Below, piece after piece: positions 55,391-64,000 of a DNA stretch of 64,000 nt. The stretch is from Leptodontidium sp. MPI-SDFR-AT-0119 (lineage: Eukaryota; Ascomycota; Leotiomycetes; Helotiales; Leptodontidiaceae), in NCBI GenBank assembly GCA_020726505.1, contig JAHLEZ010000025.1, positions 620,001 to 684,000 on the forward strand, read 5' to 3'. Every line of letters begins with the position of its first letter. Position 1 is the first letter of the stretch. The translations under genes were made by a program, and so were the position numbers. The notes under the pieces were generated by a model. It was not told the DNA's origin, searched no databases, and saw only the letters and a list, made by a program, of their open reading frames with translations.

Positions 55391-55928
55391 CATTCCCCCC
55401 CTTACCTTGTTGTCGTAAGAACGCCCGTACTTAAGCTATTAAAATCCCGTTATATATAAACAACGCGCTTTTTAATACATCGCCATTTTGTCCACGCTTT
55501 ATTAACTAGCGTCTACACTTACTTACGATAGGATTCAAACTATTAGTCGAATCGCTCCGAGTAGTAATAAAAGCCCCCTCCTCTCCCGACTTGCGTTATT
55601 TATATTAATACTCTCTAGTTCGTGGATGTAGCGGAGGACCTTTTTATAAGACAAAGCGTAGTCGATATATATAATATTACGTATTAAGGTCAGTAATCTT
55701 CCTCGAGCTTCGACGTCGCTTAATAAGAATAGTATAACACTCCCCTGTCTACTAGAATTCAGAGTCGACTTCTACTAGTTATATATTAATCCCCTCTTCT
55801 TCCTCTCCCTCTTCGATATCAGTCCCTCTACCCTCGCTCCTTAAAGCCCCGGCTTCCTTAACCCTGTCAAACCCGAGTGCTCTTCTCCCTAAGACTTTAA
55901 CTATAATACTTACCTCGAAACCGGCCCC

Positions 55929-57450
55929 TCACCTTTTAAAAACCCTTACCTCTTTATTAATACTAAAATCTTCTCCTTCCTTTATTAAACCTCCGGCTTC
56001 TTTAACAATATTATAGTCTTCTCCTTCTCTTATTAAGCCTCTCGCGTCGAGTTCCCGGCAACTATCGACATAGACTTTAGTTAACCCCCTAACTATTATA
56101 TTTATAGTAAACACTATAATAAAGAATATATTATTAGCGAAAATTACGAAGATTAGGCCACTCTTATACTTAGGCAGTTTATAGTAAAGAACGTTAATAC
56201 GCTAGTTAGACAAGAAGGCAATTATATTTAAGGCAATTTCAGTGTGTATATAAGTCTATAATATCTGTATTTGTGATCCTCGAACTAAACTTACGGACAT
56301 AACTATTTATATACAAACTACTCACCTCCTGCTTTCCCACAAGCCTCCCACCCTCTAGGAGTATACCCTATTACTAGTCTGATTCCTTATAATATGTGTA
56401 TAAGCCGAGAAGCCATTTAAGCTAAGCTAATTAACCCCTTATTAAACCGAAGCAGCTTATTAGTCGTCATCCGCCTTTTTTACTAGTATATTATACTTGA
56501 AAATAAGCTAGTAGGTATATAACTTAGCCCTAGTCGACTCGCTTAGTGCTCTGTTTATTTTACTTAGCGCTTTATCGACTACTTAGGAAAATTAGTAAGG
56601 AGTCGCGATATAGTATATAGAGCTTACTTGAAGCTTTTCGTAGAACTCGTCGTAGCGTGTAGTGTTAACCCTGGCCTTAATCTCCTTACTCTCGTCCACG
56701 AGCTTGAGATTAAATACTTTCTAGTTTATAGTCTTGAAATACCTAATCTTTGACTTGTAAACCACGTGAGCTTTAATAATCCACTTAGGAGTATAAGGCG
56801 ACAGTAGTTTAATAAGAGATATATTTACGCGGAAGGGAGGGTTCGAAGAGGAGGATTCGCTTTAGAAAGGATTAGGATTAAGGCCCTTTAACTTCGTAAG
56901 TCGGATCGTAATAAGTATAATAAGTTAACTAATCTTCTCGACTTCACTTAGGCCCTCGAGGACGTCGAAATCAAAAATTATTAAGATTTTACTAAAGTTA
57001 GTAAATAATCTCAAATTAAGTACGAGTAATTATAGACCTCAAGTTATTAATAAAGTTAGCCTAGTATCCCTTTAACTATATTATAAAACCTTCCTTTAAC
57101 TTCCCGTCTTAAATAACTCTCTCGGATCGTACCTCTAACGACGGATTAATGTATACTTAACTTCTATATAAAGTAACTTACTAATTAATACTATATACCT
57201 CACTAAGTTATTAATATTACTTAAGACAATAGTATATCTTACTATTATAGTAATTAACACGTCTAAAACTAGTTTAACCTTTAAGTACTAGTAAATCAAG
57301 GACTAGCCTTCAGAGATCACTGACGTATTATATAGGGCATCGTTAAAGATATTACTAAATTAAATTAGTAAAAGCGTATTCCTTTTTTAAGTAACTTACT
57401 TTAATACTCCCCGAGTGATTTAATCGCGCACTACGTCTACTATTTTGTGT
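55929..57450 (-). pseudogene. Replication protein A large subunit (RPA1)-like relic
   Basis: One minus frame from about 57000 to 56560 reads ILIIFDFDVLEGLSEVEKI (end of an RPA70N-like domain), a linker, then ISLIKLLSPYTPKWIIKAHV, VYKSKIRYFKTIN, stop, KVFNLKLVDESKEIKARVN, TTRYDEFYEKLQVSSIYYI. This follows the first ssDNA-binding OB fold of RPA1 (LSPYQ.KWTI.ARV, KS.IR...., LF.V.LLDESGEIRAT, ..FY..L..G.VYYIS) almost position by position. Gly-to-Lys and Gln-to-stop changes fit RIP. Downstream, the frame at 56114-55929 (REGEDYNIVKEAGG, repeated) suggests an acidic tail. RPA binds single-stranded DNA in replication and repair; some mobile elements (notably Helitrons) carry RPA-like genes. Homology is firm; the element type is not. 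Confidence 0.72.
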
Positions 57451-57586
57451 GAGTGTAAATAGTGTCTTTGTTAATAAAAGAAGGACGACCTTACTTTGTT
57501 TATTTTAGCTGTTTAGTTAGTAGCGTAAGGGTGGCGCATCTCGGGGTAGGTTAGCTTATGCGCGCGCGTTAACCGGCAACTATTTG

Positions 57587-57610
57587 TTTTAGTATATTAG
57601 TATACTAAAA
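57587..57610. repeat. 24-base palindrome, site 4
   Basis: TTTTAGTATATT + AGTATACTAAAA, one transition from the perfect form. It lies between the 5' end of the RPA1-like relic (minus) and the start of the next plus-strand relic, that is, where a divergent promoter would be. Confidence 0.75.
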
Positions 57611-57759
57611 CATTTAACTTATAATATAACTAAACCCTATCGCCTACTTAATAAATATTATAACTATAGTATCTTATAATCTTAAGACATAAAGTAACAG
57701 CTCAAAACAGCTAATCTTACCCCGTAAGATCACTACAAAACACAAACGCTTGACTAAGA

Positions 57760-59590
57760 CCGAAACCTTAGGCGATGAGAGTAAGAAAGCTCTAAAGAAG
57801 AGGCGGAAGAAGAGTAAAGTAAATATTATAACAAAAGATATAAAGTAAAGAGAAAGGAATAAGCTTTCTTAATAAAGAGTTCGGGCGGCGAAGGCTAAAT
57901 AGTATACTTTTTTAACCCTCCTTCCTCATCTTATACTAACCGTCTTAGGGCATTATTATTAACCGCGCTATAGAATATCCTCGAAACTCACTCCGGCGCG
58001 TAGAGGGCGGTCTAGCGCGTAATATACGTTATTAGTAATAAAAAACTAAGTGACAAAGTATCTTTCAATTCCGGTACACTTAAGATAATCTTTATAAAGG
58101 CTTACTATAAAGGCTAAGTTCTAACGTCTAATTAGTTATAAGATCTTGTGTATAAGGACTTAAATCAAGAAACCCTTGTTAGTGTAATTGTTAATTATAA
58201 CGAAAATAACTAAACTAAGGACTAAGTCACTTAAAAGATTATTGCCGAAACATTATTTAAAGGGATTAGTTAACTACTTAAGACCTTTAGTAATATCTCA
58301 GGTGTTATTGATTTCTCTCTACCCCTGACAGACTTCAAACTAAGGCTCCCCTCTAAACTTGGCCGTACTATTATAAACGCTAAAGCCGCTTTCGAATATA
58401 CAGCTAATATTGTCTTTGCTAATTAATTGATTAAGTACTATATCGACACAGGTCACGCTAAGCTCGTAGCTTTCGCGGGACAATGTAAAAAGATTTAGTT
58501 CGTCGCATTATATACTAAAGTTAATGTCTCCCTCTTCCTTAAACTAAACTATAACTTCTAATCCTTTACTACTAAGTTATATAATCTTATAGTAATCCAC
58601 TAAACTTTAAGTTACGTCCTTTTCTTCCTTCTAGGGTTAATTCACGTAACCTTCACGATTATAGCCGGAATTTTATATAGTAATTCTTTTTATATATACT
58701 AAAATATCTAAGGGGCGACAATAAGAATAATCTACGCCTTAGATAAGAATAAGGAAAGAGATAACGAAAATAAACTAAACTATATCGTTAAGTCATAACT
58801 AAATACCTTAAAGGAAGGTATAAAGTAAAAGCCTTTACGTCAAGAGATTAAAGCGGCGATTAAATCGGCTTGCCTTTAGAACCTTTGTAAAAACAAAGGG
58901 CTCTTGAAATATACCGACTAAGTAAAGGCTTTTATTATAAAGTATTTCTTAAAAGCCACACTTAAGGCTTTAAATATAATAGAAGATAAAGTAATAAACC
59001 GACTATTAGTACTTAAGTTGCGGGACTAAGGCGCGGAGTAAGATAAGGATAAAAGTAATAAGTTAAAGGAAGAGGATAATATGCCGGAATAATAAGGTAC
59101 AAAGGACTAAATGGAAGGCGAGGGTAAAGAATTAGAAGATATAAGCGTAAATAGTAAGGAAGAATTAAAAGAAGATATTAATAAGCAAGGAGATTATATT
59201 CTAAAGTAAGAAGATAACGAGGGAAGTGAGTATATAACTAATAAGGCGAGTAAAGAAGAGGGTAGCAAAGACGAGAATAGTAAGGCGAGTAAGGAAGAGA
59301 GTAATAAAGAAATATATAACTAAGCAAGTGAGAAAAAGGAAAGTAAGGAAGTATATAACTAAGCAAGCGAGGAAGAGGAAAGTAAAGAAGTATATAACTA
59401 GGCGAATAAGGCAAAGGGAAGTAATAATAAAGAAGATAAAGAGAGTAAGGAGGGTAAAAGTGAAAATAAGGAGGATAAAGAGAGCGAGGAGAGTAGAAGT
59501 GAGGATGAGGATAATAAAGTAAGCTAAGACTAAGATAATGCCGTAGTTCAAGACAGCGACGAGTAAATAAAGGTTTAGGAGACCGAGTAA
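57760..59590 (+). pseudogene. Long relic ORF with acidic repeat C terminus, unrecognised
   Basis: A single plus frame from about 57980 to 59590 (some 530 codons) is broken only by TAA/TAG: VIYVISNKKLSDKVSFNSG, TLKIIFIKAYYKG, GVIDFSLPLTDFKLRLPSKLG, INAKAAFEYTANIVFAN, YIDTGHAKLVAFAGQCKKI, IRIIYALDKNKERDNENKL. The last 150 codons are acidic and repetitive: ASKEEGSKDENSKASKEESN and three YN-stop-AS/AN(E/K) repeats. Upstream, 57760-57870 is Lys-rich (KKALKKRRKKSKVN) in another frame. No domain recognised; composition suggests a soluble protein with a charged tail. Confidence 0.55.
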
Positions 59591-59895
59591 TATTAGATAA
59601 GTAATTAAATAGTATAATATTATATATAGAACTAATAATTAGATTGCCTTATATTAAATTATTAGTTATTAATTAAGTTAGGAAGTAATAATAAATTAGT
59701 AGTCATAACTTAGATTAAGAAGGCATAATAAATTATTAGTTATTAGTTAAGTCTAGGGGTAATAATATAAGAGTAGTTACTAACTAAGTCAAGACGTAAT
59801 AACAGATTAATAGTCACTAATTACTTTCGGGATAAATAGTTACAAGTAGTATTTTTATATAAATAAGATCCCTAATAAAAAATAATTACTAATTC

Positions 59896-59919
59896 TTTTA
59901 ATATACTAATATATTGAAA
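59896..59919. repeat. 24-base palindrome, site 5 (degenerate)
   Basis: TTTTAATATACT + AATATATTGAAA; differences from the perfect form are mostly RIP-type transitions. It lies between the ends of two convergent relic genes. Confidence 0.55.
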
Positions 59920-59999
59920 CCCCTTATGTTTATATACTCTTAAGTATTCGCTCTTTTAATATAAAGAGCTTGGCAAGGTACTGTAAGATACTCCCCGGC

Positions 60000-62600
60000 T
60001 TATATATACCCTTCCCCCACTAAGATGAGCCGTCTTATACTACCGACTACTAAATCCGCCTGTTAGTATCCTTTATTGTCAAGATTAAAGTCCTATTTCC
60101 ATTTAATAGCGGAATTATTTAATAGAATAAGAAGAAGTCAACGAAGAAGTTATATTACTATTCCTTCTAAATCTCCGGGTGCGAGTTCAGAGCAGTATTT
60201 ACCTTTTAATATATCACTTAATACTACTTGTTATTAAAATATTTATAATTGTAACTTAAACTAAATAACTATAAATAATCGAATATTATCCGCGGATCTT
60301 TAATCTTTGTTTTATTAAAAATACACAAATGTAAAGGAGCCTGAAAGTATTATGTCAGGTCGTTGTAATAAAAGGTAATATCGTCATCTTTAATCTTACT
60401 CCGCATTTTTAATTGTTCTAAATTCTCTTCTTTTATTAGTACTTAGAGGACAACTTATTAATACTTCCAAAAACACAAATAATTTAATAAATTCAAGACC
60501 TTCTTTAAGTGTAAGTGCCCTACAGCCTCTAGGAGTAGCTTTAGGACATTATTAAGCTCCTAGGCAGCTCGCCTTACTTCGCGTGTCTTCTAATTAAGCC
60601 CTAAGACATCTCTAGATATTATCAAAAAATTAAGCTAAATATCCTCCTATATCTTAAGGCACGCTTAATTAACGACTGGCAAGAACTAGGCGTAGCCCGT
60701 CTAAGTTAAGGTCGACTCAAATCTTAACCCACGGCGCAAAGTCTTATTTTGCCCTTAGTATTAATTATATTAAAGGGTTCTTACCTTATATAACGCCCCT
60801 TAAGTAAAGAAGTGTTATAGGCATTTTAAGAGGGCGTAAAGTAAGTAACTCTAACCTTTACTAATCCTATTACTTAGGGCGGTTATAGTAACTGCCTTAA
60901 ATAACTTATAAAACTTCTTAATATTACTTACTACAAAGTCGTAATACTATGGAGACGCAATCGCCTATACAAAAGGCGGGGTTTATGACTATTAGCGGAA
61001 TATAATATCTTCCCGGTCCTCGATCGCCTTTATCCGGATCTTATTAAAATAGACTAAGAGAACGGTACTAAGTAGTCGAGCCTCTAGCCAGAACGACTTT
61101 ACCCGGCCATAAGCCGCCTCATAACTAATTATAAATCGTGTCTTATTATTCGTGTAATTATTCTCAATCGTCGCTTGCTCCTTCTTTCTTATAAGTTTCT
61201 TATTTAAGGCAGTAAAGAGCCAAGTGACTTGATTAAGACAAAGCTCTAAGAGGCTAAAGTTACTAAAGGGATAGACTATTCTTGTGTCACAGATTTCCTT
61301 TTTAATTATATAATATTATAAGTACTTTAATTTAGCTTTATAAATCTAAGAACCTTTGGCTAGTTTGTGCGTTATATTACACGCCTCGGCTAAAAACTTG
61401 ACGTTATAGTACTTTATTACGCTTAAGGGCCTTTCGAGGTATAAGTTCTTTAGAAGTTTCTCTAAGTAATATCGCTTTTATAAGTAGACCTAAGCTTCCT
61501 TATAATTGTTCCCACTTATAATAAGAGCGCTAGGGCAGATTTTGATTGCGATATTAATAAAGAGATCTTTATATAGTAAGAACTCCTAATTAAATATAAT
61601 ATCTAGCTTATTATAATAGTTTATAATAACTGCTAAGAAAGATTCTTGACTTTAAAACTGTAACTTATGTCCTTTACCTGTAATATATAGAAAAGGGTTA
61701 GGGAAGTCCTTAAAACCGTCCCTAGATGTAATATTTAAGATTATTATCTAAATTACTTTGAGATATTTCACTTAGATTAAGTAAGTTCAGTGTTACTTCG
61801 TTTTCGAATCCTCTTTTTTAGTTTGTGTCTCGCTTGCCTTTGCTCTAGTGTTTAACTGAGTAATAAGCTAAGTAGGTGGCATATATTGAGTGATTATATT
61901 ATAAGCTTAGGCGAAAATACTCTTTATTATAATATAATTAAAGAAGTGAACTAATTATTTATTCGTTAACCCCTTAGTCTAAGTATTATCTGGATTATAG
62001 AAGTTAGGGAAGAATATATAAACGGCAAAATTATAGATACTTATGATATTACTGATGTATAAGTGTGGAATATATTAAAGTTGTACTGTTACCTCCCTTA
62101 ATTCACGGGTGAATTTGTTATATAAATATGTAAACGTTCGCTCGATCTTAATATCACTTATAATCCCCCACACGTACTAATATAATAAATAATAAAAGAA
62201 CTCGTATTAAATAACTACGAGAGATATTAGTAAAGCCCCTGTGTTATTAATATCGCTATTTATTAAAATGAATATTTACGCGACTTCTTTTAACTTAAAA
62301 CAAATGTTCTTTACTAATGACGACGCGTCTGTTATTCCTATTATGAGCTCTTCGACATATAAAGCCGGTGAGACAAAGAGCTTCTTACTTGCCCCTTAAT
62401 TATTATAAAAAAGCGTATTCTTAAGCCTAGTAATTATTTTTGGAAACTAGTAGACTACTTTATACATAGCGTCCAGAGTGTAGTGATTGCTATTAACTCT
62501 ACGCTTATAGCGTATGGCATTCAGCTTATGTTGCCTTTCACTATACCCTAGAATCCCTCCCTAAATTATTCTTAAGAGGGTCGATATTAAATAATAAATA
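60000..62600 (-). pseudogene. Very long relic ORF (over 600 codons), unrecognised
   Basis: The minus frame whose codons end at 61330 and 61198 was followed from about 62000 to 60600 without a shift; stops are TAA/TAG only. Readable parts include KDFPNPFLYITGKGHKLQF, IAIKICPSALIISGNNYKEA, ERPLSVIKYYNVKFLAEACN, IIKKEICDTRIVYPFSNFSL, LELCLNQVTWLFTALN, FIISYEAAYGRVKSFWLEAR, LLSTVLLVYFNKIRIKAIED. N-terminal sequence (IPHLYISNIISIYNFAVYIFF, THELKASETQ-like) seems to extend to about 62300. The protein-like texture is strong despite RIP. I do not recognise the family. Confidence 0.6.
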
Positions 62601-62929
62601 TTATTAAGTTAGTCTAGTAATTTATATTAATTAATGAGGTCCGGGAGTTTTAAGTCTTGATCTTCTCGTGGTAGTAGGCCTCCTTACTCGTCGAAGAGAT
62701 CTATAAACTCGCTTATAGAATTAAGGGCTTTGTTATTATTAGGAATATTTAAAATATTATTATTAGAATCCGCGGGCGGTACTATAGGCGATAATATCTT
62801 TATATCCTTATCTTAAGCGGTGCCTTAACTTGATTTTACCTTAGTCTCTAATAACTACGAGAGCCTTTTCCTAACCCCTCTTATCTTCTAGTCTAGCTCC
62901 TTATAATAAACTAATTAACCTTTTCTTTC

Positions 62930-63740
62930 TAAAGGGCTTACGAAACTGCCCTCTTTTATATTTAATAATTTTAATGACAAGGGTTTTATTCCTTAAGAAG
63001 TAAAGTATTAAGTATTTAGAAATAAATCGACTAAGTCGCTAAAAGATTAATGTCTTGACTCTAATAAAAGAGGCCGTATAGTTACAAAGTGTAAGTTTAA
63101 GTCAGACAAGATTCTTAGACTACTCCTCTTATCTAAGAAAAGGGTTTATATTAGAGCGGGGCTAAAGGTTGTCACCGGTAATACTCAAGGACTGTTATTA
63201 ATATTCAAAGGGGATAAAGATAAGAGAGGAGATTTAGAACGTGTAATTAATATGATTATAGGATTATTGTTTAGGTTTAAAGGTAATAGAGATAAGAGAG
63301 TAGGCTTAGATTGTGTAATTAACGTTATTCCAGGACTACTTTTTGTATCTAGTAGGAGAGAATAAATAATTATAAAGCCAGAATCCCTATTAAATAAGAT
63401 CCCTAGACTGTGGCTTATATCTAGTAGGAGAGAATAGATAGTAGTAAAACTAGATTCCGCATTAAATGAGATCTCTAGATTATTTCCCGTAGTCGATAAA
63501 AGTGACTATACTAGAGTAAACCTAAAGCTTAATAACTTCGAAGTAGCTAAATCCTCCTTATACTTACGACTCTGCCTTAGCGTCGAGAAATTTGTAATAG
63601 GGAGTCTAGGAGTCAGTCGAGGAGTACTAAATACATCGGGTTCTAGTAGAGGAGACGTAGCGCAAAAAGCGGCCGATAGAGTTATAGAGGAGTTATATAG
63701 AGAGTTCTATTACGAATTAATAAAAGCGGCTTTAGTTTAA
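62930..63740 (+). pseudogene. Relic ORF with internal duplications, unrecognised
   Basis: One plus frame reads from about 62930 (FLSKGLTKLPSFIFNNFNDKG) through RGRIVTKCKFKSDKILRLLL, KKRVYIRAGLKVVTGNTQG to DVAQKAADRVIEELYREFYY and a stop at 63738. TAA/TAG occur after SRRE twice. Internal repeats: LLLIFKGDKDKRGDLERVIN / LLFRFKGNRDKRVGLDCVIN (about 72 bases apart) and SSRRE.II..P/L.S.LN.I.RL (about 78 bases apart). Codon phase is kept across the repeats, supporting former coding function. Confidence 0.5.
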
Positions 63741-64000
63741 ATAATTTATATAGTAATAAAACGATTTATTAGCCCTACGATATTACTTCTCGATTAGCTC
63801 CTAGCTATAAACTAGCCCGGTGAAGCACGCGGCCTTCCACGCCCTTTAGTTAATCGACTTCGAGAGGTAGTCGGCGATACTCGTGGCCTTCTATACACCC
63901 TCCCTAGTTTCGGCGAAGCTTTTGCTATTAAATAAGTAACTAGTACTATATAGTAAAGGTTCAGATAAGTAAAGTATATATTGAGATATAAAGAAATAAA
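63741..64000. other. Spacer at right edge
   Basis: RIP-type sequence continuing out of the window; no frame or palindrome recognised. Confidence 0.4.

Larger units (their letters stand above)
38561..64000. other. RIP-mutated AT-rich repeat region
   Basis: From here to the window end the sequence is markedly AT-rich, with TpA abundant and CpA/TpG scarce. Duplicated segments differ almost only by C/T and G/A. Long relic frames are interrupted by TAG/TAA but hardly shifted. This is the classic footprint of repeat-induced point mutation in Pezizomycotina. No intact gene longer than 100 codons with credible composition remains. Confidence 0.9.

Noticed and set aside
59201..59551. 116-codon minus-strand hydrophobic ORF (LFILLIFTFTLL...)
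   Set aside because: Antisense of the acidic repeat tail of the plus-strand relic; hydrophobicity is an artefact of GAA/AAG-rich sequence.
53959..59919. Palindromes as Helitron 3' hairpins
   Set aside because: No CTRR end directly follows the palindromes and no Rep-helicase relic was recognised; kept only as an open possibility with the RPA1-like gene.

Overview
The window looks like a piece of a filamentous ascomycete (Pezizomycotina) genome. The intact genes are fungal: GH43 and DUF5695 secreted carbohydrate-active proteins, a LysM-WSC-CBM18 chitin-binding protein, DUF2855, DUF829 and 2EXR-domain proteins. Introns are short (52-219 bases) with GTAAG/GTGAG donors. The right 40% carries the mutation pattern expected of RIP (repeat-induced point mutation): very AT/TpA-rich DNA with reading frames preserved but broken at TAG/TAA where Gln (CAG/CAA) or Trp (TGG) is expected. 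The species cannot be named from sequence alone.

Layout, left arm (1-33.4 kb). A DUF5695 gene running off the left edge is divergent from a GH43 gene across a shared promoter. Then come a quinone-oxidoreductase-like pseudogene, a Tc1/mariner element with recognisable inverted ends (7074-8435), a poorly defined hypothetical gene, a Tc1 C-terminal remnant, a Ty3/gypsy gag-protease remnant, a two-exon hotdog thioesterase, a dienoyl-CoA isomerase pseudogene that has lost its catalytic middle, a decayed MFS transporter, a divergent DUF2855/DUF829 pair, an F-box/LRR-like pseudogene and a hypothetical gene. A transposon nest follows (732-bp foldback MITE, tandem LTR-like repeats, another Tc1 relic), then the three-exon CBM18 gene, an unrecognised secreted protein interrupted by one TAG, and a 2EXR protein.

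Middle (33.5-38.6 kb). A RIP-damaged non-LTR retrotransposon on the minus strand has N-terminal zinc fingers, a reverse transcriptase and a C-terminal restriction-like endonuclease. Two minisatellites with the same core sequence, one on each side of the RT, belong to it.

Right arm (38.6-64 kb). This is almost entirely RIP-mutated repeats. A unit carrying a RecQ-type helicase relic (resembling fungal telomere-linked helicases) is present twice (38.6-42.2 and 47.8-51.7 kb). A 97-bp satellite follows at about 51.9-52.6 kb. From 53.9 to 63.8 kb there is a series of long relic genes on alternating strands, one clearly related to replication protein A large subunit (RPA1) and the others unrecognised. 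A 24-base palindrome recurs in the spacers between several of them. I infer a subtelomeric or repeat-island setting, with a possible multigene mobile element at 54-64 kb as the most novel part of the window.

No rRNA, tRNA or CRISPR array was recognised. Splice sites were read by eye. All relic extents are approximate.
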